Of a stretch of 64,000 nucleotides of DNA, positions 38,701 to 50,382 are shown in pieces. The stretch's first letter is position 1, and each line of letters starts with the position of its first letter. The DNA comes from Rotaria sp. Silwood1 (taxonomy: Eukaryota; Rotifera; Eurotatoria; Philodinida; Philodinidae): assembly GCA_905250075.1 (NCBI GenBank), contig CAJNOP010000411.1, positions 62,001 to 126,000 of the forward strand, written 5' to 3'. The notes below the pieces were generated by a model that saw only the letters and a list, made by a program, of their open reading frames with translations, made no database searches and was not told where the DNA came from. A program made the position numbers and the translations under genes.

Positions 38701-39375
38701 AGCTCAGTAGTAGAACTTCATCGAGGGTAGCAACTGTTTTATGTTGTTTTTTTTTTCTCTAATATTTACTCTTGATCTTCTGTTACAGCTAAATAAAAAT
38801 TAAAAAACAAAACATTATTATATATATGTAGAAAAATGAAATGTAAATTGACATGTACTTGCTCCTATGTCAACTGCTGCTTTAAAAACTTGTATTTGTA
38901 ACCATGATTTAGCTTCATTTTCAAGTTTACGTCGATGGTCTTCAAACATATAAGGTGAAATCTATCAAAAAAAAAATAGATTAATCTCTATTAACAAAAT
39001 TTATATTCGAAAAAGAAAAACTAACTAATATATGAGGAATATCAGGTTCCAATCGAAAAAATTTCCATTGAAATTGTGTACCAAGTAATTCAATAAGTAT
39101 TTGATGACGATGACGATTATGAAATTGTTCACGTGTTCTAATTGCTAAAATTGGTTCAAGATCATTGAGAATCTAATAAGATATATTTTTAAAAAAAGAA
39201 AAGAAGTAAATTTTTCTTTGTATTTTGTAAAAAAGAAAACAACCTTTTGCCATGGACTATCAGGTAAACATGTTTGTTGATAACTTGAATCAAGCCATTG
39301 AATATTAAATGGTAAATATTTTAAATTATTTAGTCTTTTATTATTCTCAGTATTAGTAGGATTAATATTAAACAT
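32781..39375 (-). CDS. Large multi-exon protein with possible TBC-like and C2-like regions
   Basis: A continuous gene model of about 16 exons gives 782 residues: 39375-39244, 39172-39026, 38961-38859, 38788-38770, 38349-38099, 37866-37661, 37602-37477, 36085-35920, 35865-35684, 35608-35495, 35437-35054, 34983-34872, 34810-34667, 34616-34443, 32940-32871, 32799-32781. If the last GTAAGT donor is unused, it stops at 32867 (777 residues). The middle has LPLTIRQFIWTECL and, later, DPVIFLRKWISQ next to SVLYLWDQFFMIKWN, a layout like the C-terminal half of TBC (Rab-GAP) domains. The usual arginine and glutamine fingers are not visible, so catalysis is doubtful. A charged coiled-coil region (KQEEEEEKKLQE) precedes it, and a beta-rich region (VEIQIHEDVEIL to IPQVFVADTIGPG) follows. 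I do not recognise the family. Several introns carry foldback elements. The ATG lies 9 bases after the SPRING stop. Confidence 0.7.
33586..33651. repeat. Small inverted repeat in an intron
   Basis: Arms of about 24 bases, CTTTGCTGAAATTTGATTGG against its inverted copy CCAATCAGATTTTAACAAAG, are separated by about 17 bases. It lies in the long last intron of the TBC-like gene and may be the core of a decayed foldback element. Confidence 0.6.
36503..37128. mobile_element. Foldback element, copy C (same termini, different arms)
   Basis: The long arms are inverted copies: the left passes TTTTGAGCTGAAATTT, GACTGAGATATCGACTATTT and GACAAGCTTGCCTACA, and the right returns them reversed. The right terminus is GATTCCCTCGTAAG and the left is CTAACGCGGAAACC, the same end motif (CTTACGAGGGAA) as copies A and B. 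The interior is unrelated to A and B. It sits in the 37476-36086 intron of the TBC-like gene. No coding capacity is seen. Confidence 0.85.
38380..38740. mobile_element. Terminal-inverted-repeat MITE in an intron
   Basis: Imperfect terminal repeats of about 53 bases: AATAGTTGCCATCTATGAAG at the left, and the inverse of CTTCATCGAGGGTAGCAACT at the right. The match continues through TTCTACTA and AGCTRATAYTTTGAGTG. The element fills the 38350-38769 intron. It has no coding capacity, and no target duplication could be fixed. Confidence 0.78.
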
Positions 39376-39384
39376 TATTTTAAA

Positions 39385-40295
39385 TTATATTTTATTTGAA
39401 TTTGATGAAAAACAATATTTATATATCATATCAATATATTCATTTTCATGAATAACACTATTACTATGTGTTCGACATCGTGATAAACAAATATCAAATG
39501 ATGTAGATAAATGTGAAAGAAGTAAACTTGTTTTTAAATCTCGTGAACGAATATAATTTTGAAGATAAATACGCTAGAAAGAAAGAAAAAAAAAACAACT
39601 AATTAATTCATTAGAATATGAAATGTTTTACATGATCAGGTTTAAGACAACAAGATATACAATGTTCAAATGAACTACAACAATGAGTAGTAGATGAACA
39701 ACTATCACATATATATGGACCACGAATAGATGAAGATTTCAATTGACAACAACCATTTGTCTTTTCTAAATGACGACGTTCACAAAGATAACCTAAATAT
39801 GAAAAAAAGAAAAGAAAAAGAAAAGCGCTATGTTCATAAGGATATTAAGAGTTATTTAAAATGCAAGAAAAAAAAAAGCGTTTTCTCTCTCTTTTTTTTA
39901 TAGAAAACTTTGAATAGGCTAAGTGTGAGGCTTCTATTGGTAAATTTTCTCAACCAACAATATTATTTTCAAGTCAATATTAAAACTAATTCGATACCTT
40001 TACTATCAACAACAAATGATTGTTTTCCTTGAGTAAAATGTTGACATTTAGTTAATAATTTATTATCAAATAGAATAGCTTCTTCTAAATTGTCTAAATT
40101 TGTTTTTGGTGTTGCATGAATAAAACGATTAATAATTAATTTCTAAATAAATATATTCTCGTTCAATAAATAAAACAATTTGTATATATATATATCTCAT
40201 ACATATCTTTTCCACCAATGCCAAGAATAAATTCCAATAAGTATACATATCAAACAAATAATTAATAGAACACTTTGTTTAAAATGAATTCTCAT
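39385..40295 (-). CDS. SPRING1: SPRING (C12orf49) homologue, SREBP-pathway Golgi protein
   Basis: In mammals SPRING is a Golgi membrane protein needed for SREBP processing, through site-1 protease and SCAP. Four exons (40295-40203, 40142-39998, 39792-39632, 39573-39385) give 195 residues; the human protein has 205. A short basic start leads into one membrane helix (VLLIICLICILIGIYSW). The lumenal part carries the cysteine-rich family signature: YLCERRHLEKTNGCC, SCSSTTHCCSSFEHCISCCL, then DICLSRCRTHSNSVIHENEY and IYKYC near the end. These match the vertebrate pattern closely, including the CRTxSxSVxHEN stretch. The last codons include AATAAA (39396-39391), a possible polyadenylation signal inside the coding end. 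The next gene starts 9 bases after the stop, in the same frame. Confidence 0.92.
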
Positions 40296-40700
40296 GGAAA
40301 ATTTTTTATTTCTCTAAAGTTAAATAATATATATTTATTTATTTATTTATCATTTGTTTGAGATATATTACATTGTTTACATTATTATTTTTTTTTTGAT
40401 TTTATTTATATAATGATGATGATCATAAAAGAATAAATAGATATAATAGAACACAGCGAGAAGACAAAATGAAAAGATTGGTTTTTTTTCCTTTTTTTTT
40501 ATTTCTATACACATAAACATATGCGCCAAAAAAAAACGAGTGAAACAGAGAAAGAGACATTTATGGAATTACCAAAAAAAAAAAAAGAGAAAGTAAGGAT
40601 ATGGAATGGTAGAACGCTCACAAGAGAAGAAATAGGTTAAAGGATTTTGAAAAGTCACCGGAAACAACAATGAATATTATTTGATTTTTTCTTCTATAAA

Positions 40701-43700
40701 TTAAAGTAATTCGTCAACAATAGCATCATTAAAAGATAAATTTGCATATGCATGTTGTTGGGAATCATGTCCGGTATTATTTGAAGATTTTTTTTTACGA
40801 TAACGTTTTCGTATTGATGATGATGATGATGTTAATTCTTCACTTGATGAATGTCCATCATTATTATTATGTTCTGTATGAAAATAATATTGATTATTTG
40901 CTGTTTTAAATGTACTAAAATTTGCAACTAAACCAGCTGAACCAACAGGACGACGTGATGGTGATAATTGTGATTGTTCTTTTGTTGTTGTTGTTGTTGA
41001 ATCAACAATTGTTTGTGTTGGAATAGTCAAATCAATTAATTGTGAATTTGGTGATGATGTAGATTGAGATGATGATGGAGATATTGTATTTGTTTTAGTT
41101 GTTGTTGTTGTCATTGGATTTTGTTGTTTAGTTGTTAATTTTGCTTTAAATGGTGCATTTGTAAAAACATCTTTTGATATTGATGATTGATTATTTTGAT
41201 TTATTGTTATTGCTGGACTATTTGTTGTAGTATTATTATTATTACCTGGAGGATAAGATTCTGAATGTGAAATTTTTTGTTTTGATATATTGAAATTATA
41301 TGTTGAATCAGTTACTAAAATAGAATATGTTTTATAACAATATAAATTTTATGATTGATTAGTAATCTTTACTTCGTATTTTCTTACATCATGGTGTATT
41401 TATTTTTCTCTCTCTCTGTATTTATGAAAAAAATTAATATAAAAAAGCTTCTGTCTTTACTTATGTTACTATCAAATATTTATTATTTTACAGGTTGAGT
41501 CACGTAAAAACCTTGACATATTTATGTTAATGAATGATGAAATATTTCTTTTCCGTTTTTTTTATATTGATTGTAATTTATTATGTTCATTAACATAAAT
41601 AAAAAAAAAACTTTTATAATGATTTGTATTACTAATCCTCTTTTGTTTCTATTGAAAATGTATTTCCGTCATATCAATTTATAATATAATAGAAAACACG
41701 AATGATATGAATCATAATAATATTCAACAGCAACAAAAAAAAAACAAACTTACACGTGAAATACTTGGATTGTTTTATCGTCTTTAAACTTATTATAGAA
41801 CTATATAAGTGCATCTAATTAAATTCTAAAAGAATTTATGTTAATCAGTTAGTTATTCAAAGTTACATATATATTTTAAAGTTTTTTGCCTTATAAGGCA
41901 AAGAATGCTTCAAATGATAAATTGTTTTGAAACTAACGAGGGAAGGGTCCCAACTGTCCAATCGCTTTTGAGCCGAGACTATGTGCATTATGTAGATCCA
42001 AATGAGTTATGAATACTCTGAAAAAAGTTCAGACCGCTAGCCTATTGCTACGGAGATAGTGTACTTTTACAGTATTCTTTAAAAATGAATGCCGTGATCC
42101 CCCTCAGGAACAGCAGAAAAACTGATTTTTGAATTTCGACTTGAAACTTTGGATAGAGACAGACCTTAATCGGAATAGTTTATTCTGAATGTTTCTAAGA
42201 TTTTTTTATCTGCTTCTATCCTAAAATAAGAACATCAAATCTGTCAATTTATATAGACAAGTTATTCATAATTGTATCCTAGGATAGAAAGGGCGAAAAA
42301 ATCTGAAATATTCACAGCAAACTATTCTCATTAAGGTCTGTCTCTATCCAAAGTTTCAAGTCGAAATTCGAAAATCAGTTTTTCTGTATTCCTGAGGGGG
42401 GCCACGGCATTTATTTAAAAATACTGTAAAAGTACACTATCTCCGTAGCAATAAGCTAGCGGCTCGAACTGTTTTCAGGGTATTCATAACTCATTTGGGT
42501 CTATATAATGCACATAGTCTCGGCTCAAAAGCGATTGGACAGTTGGTGTCCTTCCCTCGTAAGACTCTTGTTCAATCGATAGAGGATAGTGAGTATGTAA
42601 ATACTCTAGAATGATTCTAGCTACTGGGTCTTTTGTTGGTGAAACTTCGAATATTTAGTAAATTTTTTCATTTTTCAAGCCAAATTATACGTTTGAAATT
42701 TTTCTTTATTAGACTATAGTATTTGTAGAAGAATCAAATGAATGTATTTCGATCTGAAATTCTGTTCATAAAGACCCTCCTTCTCGCTTTAAAATCGTCG
42801 ACTAGTCTAAGATTTGTAAGTTTCCGAGATAATAGAAACTCATTGTAATCTAATATTTTTTGTATTGTATATGTCTAGTAACGCACAAAGAGATTTTTTT
42901 CGTGACCTGAAAAATACATGTGGACATTCATCATTTGTCGATCGCTGTCAGAAAACTGTGGAATCGGAGTATGCTCAATTACTGAAGTCTTGCTTTTGCA
43001 CTCTTGGTTTATGCACCGTTTAAAAAAAAAGAGAACTATACTAATTTTTATTAACTTGAGAGAAATACGGGGGAAATCCTTGAATGAAAAATGTTACAAT
43101 ATCAATTTTTACAATCTAAACTAACTTTTTCTTTCTGAGAAATAGCATACTCTTTTATGCAATCATAATCTATATATAGAAACACACGTGATGAAAATAT
43201 CGATGACGATTAACATGATAGGAAAAGTACAACAAACGTAATGACATCAAAAGAAAAAAATCCAAATGATAATGTATTATGAAAGAAGAATACAGTTGGA
43301 TAGAAAACATTACGAAGTAGATTTTGATCATTCCGTGACAATTTCTATTAATCTTTTAATTTGTTCAACAAAATTATATTCCAACATGTAAAGCATAATT
43401 ACAACATATAAAAGGTTAGTTGCAATAGAAATTCATCTTTAATCCTTTCCGGTCGGATGTATCCATATGGATACATTTTTACAAAGAACTGAGTTACAAT
43501 GATGACATCAAATTTATTGACAATTTGATAATTAAGTTCGACACACATTCATGCGTTTAGAAGAAGGAAAAAAACATTCACTAAGAAAATGACCGATTCC
43601 ACCCACAATGCCCCAAAGTAACATTCGTATAGAAATTAATGCTTTTTTCGTGTCTCTAAATAATCTAGCTTCGAGGCAATTAGTTGTTAATTTTCCTTCA

Positions 43701-46700
43701 TAGACCTATTGTCTATTGCATTACTAAGACGGATTACTCAAAAAATCCGAACAATAAAAATTTATGAAAAAAGTTTTTTGCTACCTGTCTTCTGGTATCC
43801 GTACTGACACTTTTCTTCTGTGAAATATTGAATTTTTATAATAATTATATTTTTCTATAGATATTAAGTCGTTAGATCTGAAATTTAGTGACTTATAAAA
43901 AGTGATTTGACTTTTTGCGTCGCACACAAAACCTTAAAATATTCGCAAATCCTATCCTGATTAGTTTCTTTTTTATTTTTTGATTCTTATTTGTAAATAT
44001 TTTTTTTCAATAAAATTTAAAGATAATAAATCTGATTTTTTTTGTTTTAATAACTACATTCAATTATATCTAAAATGAAATTTACCATTTATAATAGAAT
44101 TTGGTTCTTGTCTATGATATGGAGCAAATGCACTAAGTCTTTTTCCAACTACAATACTTGTTGGATCAAATGAATTCATATTTGATATAGTTGTTGGTTC
44201 AATATGAGTTGATAAAGATGATGATTGTGTTACAGGTTTATGTGTTGGTGAACGATGAGAATAATGAAATGGTGCATGAAGAAATGGATTAGTATTATCA
44301 ATAAAAGAAGAATTTGTTTGATTATTATGCTCATTAATAGTACGTTTTGTATCATTAGTTGGATGTGTTTTTGAATTTGTTGTAAAAAGATTAAATAATT
44401 TTGTATGTGAATCTAAATTAATTAGAAAAACAAAAATACAAAGAAAAATTAATGAAATCGAATATCAACAAAAAAAAAACTTTTAAAAGCCAAGGGTGTA
44501 AGAATCAAGAGAATTAGTGGCAAATAGATTTACTTTTGCATTTTTTATGTAATTTTTTTTTTCTTTCCTTCTTAAAACCAAGTTTTATTTTCTATAAAAT
44601 CTGTTGATAAAATATTTTAAAAATGAAAACAATTTTTTTTGTTATTATCACTTACGAGATGAAGGTTTTGTTATAGAAGAATTTATTTCATTATTATTAT
44701 TATCATCATCAGAATCTTGAAAATGTTCATATTGTTGTTCTTTATAACGTGTTGTTATAAAACGACTACTTTTATTTGTATTAATTGTTTGAATAGGTGC
44801 AGTAGTATCATCATCGGAATCTTCATTAATAAGTTGATCAAATCCAACATTATTACTATTATGATTATTGTTATCATCATCATCATCATCATCATCATAA
44901 TCTTTATTATCATCATCAGAATCATTTTCATTATCTGATTGATCATTCATAGGAATAGGATGTTCATTAGAAAGTGTCATAGAATCTTTACGTTTATTAG
45001 GTGTTGAAGATGCATTAGGTTCATCTTGTTGTTGTTGAAGTGAACAACGTCCAATTAAACGTTTAACAAGATTTTTATTTGTTATACTAGGTGATGATAT
45101 ATGTTTTTCAACTTCTTCAGTTGATGGATGATGACTTGAACGTAATGGTGTTATTGATATTTGAGATTTTTTTTTGTTTTTCTGAAATAGAAAAAAAAAA
45201 AAAAAAATAAATTTTTTTTTTTTTTGCTTTATAGAATAATAAATTTTTTTTTTTACTTTGTTTGATTTTTCATTATCATGTGATAATGATGATGAAGATG
45301 ATGATTGTTCATCATCAGATTTTAATTGTGAATTAATTGTATATGTTTTAGCAAATAAACGATCATCTTCATTTAAAATAAGACTTTCACGTGATTTAAC
45401 ATTTTCTGTTGAATGATTATGAACTTTTAATTTATTTAAATTTGTTGCTAATGCATCATCATCATCATCATCATCATCATCGGATGCTTCACCAATAAAA
45501 AGTACTGGTTGAGTTTGTTGTTGTTGTTGTTGTTTGACTGATGAATCAATTGAATGTCGACGATCAAATGATAAATTAGATTCAATAGAAGATGTATGTA
45601 GAAATGAAAATGGATTATTCGTTGGACTTATTGTTTGAGATGCACTACGTCGATGTTGATGATGTATTATTGATGAACTTGTTAATTGTGCATTACTTGA
45701 TGATGATAATGATGTAGGTGGTGGAGGAGGAGGAAATAATTGTTGTTGAAAAACAAGACCAGATGATGAAGATAATGATATTGGTGGTGATGGACGTGCA
45801 CGAGAAACATTTCTTTCTAGTGTTGATGTTGTTTTAGGTGTTGTCGTCGTTGTTGTTGTTGTTGTTGTTGTTGTCATATTTGGAATATTAGTTAAACTAA
45901 GTGTATGATTTGGAAATTGTGAAAAATCATCATCAAACATTAATTGAGCGGCTGAACCTGATCGTTGATGAGAAGATCGTGTTGGAATAGATACAGGTGG
46001 AGGAATTGAAATTGGTGGAGGTGGTGGAACAACAACAGTTGTTGACCGTTGTGGTGTTGTTTGATTAAAATTAATTAATGAACCTGATGGTGCTATAATA
46101 CCACGTGGACGTTCACGTGGATTAACTGCTGTTCCAAGAGTAGATATTTCATCGGAAATATTTAGTGTTGTAGACTTCGCACTTGCAGAAGCTATTGTTC
46201 GTTGATGACGAGATTCACTTTCTGTTAAGGGCATTGATATTGTATTTAAATCGGGAATTTTTGATTGATATCGATTTGGAATTGGACATTCGATACCAAG
46301 TAATTTATATGTTATATAAGAGACCTGAAAAATACAAAAAAAAAATTATTATTATTATTATTTAGTCTAGAGATTAAGATTGAAATTATGAGAGAAAAAA
46401 ATTGAATTAAAGATAAGAGTTAAATTAATATCAATCTATATACAGGATGGCGCAAAAGTCACTTTACCGGAAAAAAAATTGAAAATCTCTATTACGCTTC
46501 TCGCAAACGAGCTTATTTTTTTTATCAATGATAGAGTCATGTCTAAGCTTTATATTCATAAAGATATCCCTAGAGAGACTCTTCGTTAAGTATCACTATT
46601 GAGCTCAACAAAAACTTTTAATTTTTCACAGATAGACAGTATGTTTAACAAAGGGTCTCTCTAGGCATGTCTTTATGAGTATAGAACTTGAACATGCCTC

Positions 46701-49592
46701 TATGATTGATAAAAAAATCAGCTCTTTTGCTCGAGTTATAATGAAAATATTCAATTTTTTTTCGGTACAGGGGTTTTTACATCACATTGTATATTGTTTT
46801 TTTTCCTATCGGTGAAAAAGTAAAATTTTTTGTTGTACTCAATAGTGATACTTAACAAAGAGTTACTCTAGGCATATCTTTACAGATATAAAGTTTAGAC
46901 ATGACTCTATCATTAATAAAAAAATAAGCTCGTTTGCTAGAAGAGTAATGGAGATTTTCAATTTTTTTTCGGTAAAGTGACTTTTGCGCCACCCTGTATA
47001 TAATGTTCAGTGTGTTTCTCTGTGCCGGGTCAAAGATCAAATCAGAGTATAAGGGGAAGATCCTCAAGAGCTATTATATGGGGGTACCTATAAGTCCTCA
47101 AGAGCTATTATATGATATATCTATAGGACATGAAGAGCTATAATATAGGGGTATCCATAGGTTCTCAAGAGACTAAGGCAATAAGGGGATAAGGCCGAAG
47201 GCTACATGGACTATAAAAATATGTGCGAAATAAGAGTATGAGGCCGTAAGGCTATCTATCTATATACATAATATCGAGTGTCTGTATGTCTGTCTGTTTC
47301 TGAATGAAAAGTTAAACGTCTTAGATCATACGTTAAAGGAGAAAACAGCCGTGCAATATGCACGGGCTCTTACTAGTCAGAATATAATTAAAGAGAGATA
47401 ATTCAAAAAGAAAAATAATTCGATATGATACAAATAAATATTGATTTCATACAACAATAAGAAATATATTTGTTACCTGCCAAATATCTGGTCGTTTATT
47501 AATATCAATTTCTAACATAAATCGAACAAGTTTATTTAAATCTCGACTATAAACTTGTGACATATCATCTGGTATAATAAATATTCCATTTTGTATTGCT
47601 AAAATACTATCACCAAATGGCATTATATTATACATAAGTTTATATAATAGACAACCCATTGCCCATATATCAACTTTTAATGTTATTGGTAAACGACTAT
47701 AAAGATCGATCATTTCTGGTGCACGATATGATAATGTTGTATAACGTTGAATTTCTTCTTCAAGTTGTTGTATTATTGTTGTTGTTAATTGATTTGTTTG
47801 ATATTGTTGATAATAATTATTTGTTGTTGAAGATGATAACATTATAGCAGAACCAAAATCACATAAAACAAATGATTGATTTGAATCAATAAGAATATTT
47901 TCTAATTTAATATCACGATGTAATATTGGTTGTGGACGACGATAATGACATGCACTTACAGCATTACATATATCAGCAAATATACGTAAAATTTGACGTT
48001 CCGTTAATGTTATACCATTATTACGTTGTTCATTAAGACGAGTCTAAAAGAAATACATAAGAATTTAAGAAAACAATTCAAAAGAATTAAACGACAGCTT
48101 TATTATCACTATTAAAACAATGTTGGATATCAAATAAGTAATCTCAATCTCTATTCGACTTAAGAGAATCCATTATTTGATCATAATAGATCACAATTTT
48201 TTTTTTCTTTTGTTCAATACATCGTATTCTTGAAAAATATCTGATCATTTGATTTAAATATTTATTTTTTTTCCCCTAGGAACTATATCTATTATGTATA
48301 AGAAGATTTTAATCATTGAAAGTTGAATCAAAATAGATTGAACAAAGATAAGTCAACATGAAAACAATTTTATATATATATACGAAAATTATTATTTCAT
48401 CAGAATAATTGAAATGGAAATAATAGACTGAAAATTTGTTCTTTTTATAAACAATATTATCTCATTTTTGTTTTTATATCAAAATTTTTGATAATTTCCG
48501 TTATTTTCTTCTTGAATAATATGCTTTTTTCTTTTCCTTTAGAAAAACTACTTATTTTGTTCCGATTGCACATCCTAGAATTCTCAAAGGAATCTCATTA
48601 TATATAATTGCTTAGTTATATTATTTGAAAGAGTATATCAAACTACAGTACAATCTGACCTACTCTCTTTTAATTATATAAAATTAAATCTGTAAGATCA
48701 GAGTCCTTAAAGAATAAATGAAACTATTTTGTGACCTTTGTTGTTTAAATATCTTCTGAAAAGGTCATAATATAAACAAGAATTGTATGGAAATAAGGAA
48801 AACAAGAAGGATAATGTCGTAGAAGAAATTATAATTTTCTAAAAATTTTTTCTATACAAAACAAATTATATTAATTAGAATATTAGTCTGTCTAATATGC
48901 TAATTATGTAGTCTGATCAATTAAATGTCTATAAAATCATTTGATTGGTCCAATACATTAACTTATTTTCTTTAATTATATTATCAAATGCGCAAAAGTA
49001 ATATCAATCCTATGGTATTCTAATGATAGAAAAACGAAAGGAATGAATCGATAAAAATTAATGTCAAAAAAAGTAAATGTGTTTTTGACATGTACATTGC
49101 TTTGGGCTATTAAATTTATAATAAATACTATTTGAACTTCTCATCTAAAATACATATATATTAATTTGACTCTTAATTGATCAATAATGGCTTCATAGTT
49201 ACTTATATACTTTAATATAAATAATTTGCCGCATTATTTGAAATGAAAAAATTTAATATTAATGATAAATAAGAAATGATCTACCTAACTTCAATAACAA
49301 ACATTAATATAAAATTCCACTTCTATGAATTAAAAAAAAAACGATTGAATAACCTTGAAAATAGATTAAATGCAATATCGAATATAATCATATAGGTATA
49401 GTCCTACGGTAACATATCAAAACAATATTAGTATAGACCAAAAAAAAATTTCATTCAAGTCTAAAATCATTTTTTTTGTTGAGAACGAACAGAAGTTTCA
49501 ATTTTTCGTTTTCATTTAATATATAACTTACAACTAATGTTCCATTTGAACAATATTCTGTTAATAAAAGTATTTCATAAATAGCATCTTGT

Positions 49593-49623
<31 letters not shown>

Positions 49624-50056
49624 CATCATCATTATTATTATCATTAGATGATAAATATTTTCGTTGTATATTTGTTTGTGTTGATGATGATAAACGTTGT
49701 ATAGATGAATCAACATATTTAACAATATTTGTATATGATGATAATTCTTTTAATATAGATATTTCACGTTGACATACAATTAAATCACGTTCATTATTAA
49801 CATACATTCGTTTAAGTGCATAACGTTGTTGATTTAATGAACGTACAAGAAAAACAAATGCAAAACCACCTTGTCCAAGTATATCTTCAACAATAACTTG
49901 ATATTGATTTATAATTAATATTTTTCCTATATAAGACATCATATCAGTATTTGTATTAATTATTGATAATTGATTTAAATTATTATTATTATTATTATTA
50001 GGATTTATGATTGGATGATTTAATGATGATTGATTATAATTTAAACGTGTCGGCAT
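40701..50056 (-). CDS. AAK1: AAK1/BIKE-type NAK-family serine/threonine kinase
   Basis: NAK-family kinases phosphorylate the mu subunit of AP-2 and control clathrin-mediated endocytosis. Six exons (50056-49532, 48043-47477, 46324-45257, 45181-44656, 44412-44086, 41314-40701) sum to exactly 1208 codons plus stop. The kinase domain is complete: loop ILGQGGFAFVFLV, ALKRM lysine, HRDIKLENIL, CDFGSA, YRAPEM and DIWAMGCLLYKLMY. Directly after it comes VSYITYKLLGIECPIPNRYQ, which closely matches the segment after the AAK1 kinase domain. The long tail is Ser/Thr/Gln/Asp-rich with polyproline runs and NPFLHAPF and VFTNAPFKA motifs, as in AAK1/BMP2K tails that bind AP-2 and EH-domain proteins. Introns hold a Helitron-like element, a mariner-like foldback and foldback copy B. 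Asp and Asn runs are unusually long. Confidence 0.9.
41933..42563. mobile_element. Foldback element, copy B
   Basis: The left arm starts CTAACGAGGGAAGG and the right arm ends CCTTCCCTCGTAAG. Arms are about 270-290 bases and enclose a short centre. The arm sequence (TCGCTTTTGAGCCGAGACTA, then GATCCCCCTCAGGAAC, then CTTTGGATAGAGACAG) matches copy A along nearly its whole length with scattered differences. This copy lacks the N gap and so gives the full arm structure. It lies in the largest AAK1 intron (44085-41315). No coding capacity. Confidence 0.88.
42564..44085. other. Rest of the large AAK1 intron, nothing recognised
   Basis: About 1.5 kb of intron to the right of foldback copy B. It is less extremely AT-rich than the exons around it. 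The open frame at 42918-43124 shows no family motif and is read against the gene's strand. I see no supported gene or repeat family here. Confidence 0.5.
46435..47376. mobile_element. Helitron-like non-autonomous element, copy 1 (interrupted)
   Basis: The element starts TCTATATA... after an A and ends in a hairpin (CCGTGCA-ATA-TGCACGG, 47349-47365) followed by CTCTTACTAG and then T. A 5' TC, a 3' hairpin about 10 bases before CTAG, and insertion between A and T are the known Helitron features. A mariner-like foldback (46443-46996) has been inserted 8 bases from the 5' end. Without it the element is about 390 bases and aligns with copy 2 at 56942-57334. Inside are about three copies of a 35-40-base unit containing CTCAAGAGCTATTATATG. 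It has no coding capacity and lies in an AAK1 intron. Confidence 0.85.
46443..46996. mobile_element. Mariner-like foldback element nested in the Helitron
   Basis: The termini are CAGGATGGCGCAAAAGTCAC and the inverse of GTGACTTTTGCGCCACCCTG, flanked on both sides by TA (46441-46442 and 46997-46998). The arms are about 190 bases. Between them is a third, diverged copy of the arm (about 46640-46800) in the same orientation as the right arm. TA duplication and CAGGRTGGCGCAAAAGT ends suggest the Tc1/mariner superfamily. There is no transposase frame. Confidence 0.85.
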
Positions 50057-50382
50057 TATTAAAAAATGTTCGAATATTGTGTTTTATTATTAATATATTT
50101 TGTTGATGAAAAAAAAACAAAAAGAAAAAAAATGACGTTAATTTGTAATCAACGAGCGGGCAGTGCTTAAGATGAGCACGCTCGCACGTTTTTTACATCT
50201 AGAACAAAAAATGATTATTTTGTATATATATATATTATTATTAATGAAGAGCAAAAAAAAAAAAAAAAACGTTTAATAACAAAAGAAAAAAACGACTTGT
50301 TAAATATACTAAATGAAAAAAAACGAAAAAGAAAAATTTTCATTCATTAGATGCTGTTCTTCCTTATATAAAATTTGTATAA

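Noticed and set aside
44717-44946. Isoleucine- and methionine-rich frames opposite and beside the AAK1 tail
   Set aside because: Out-of-frame readings of the Asp/Asn repeat codons of AAK1 exon 4.
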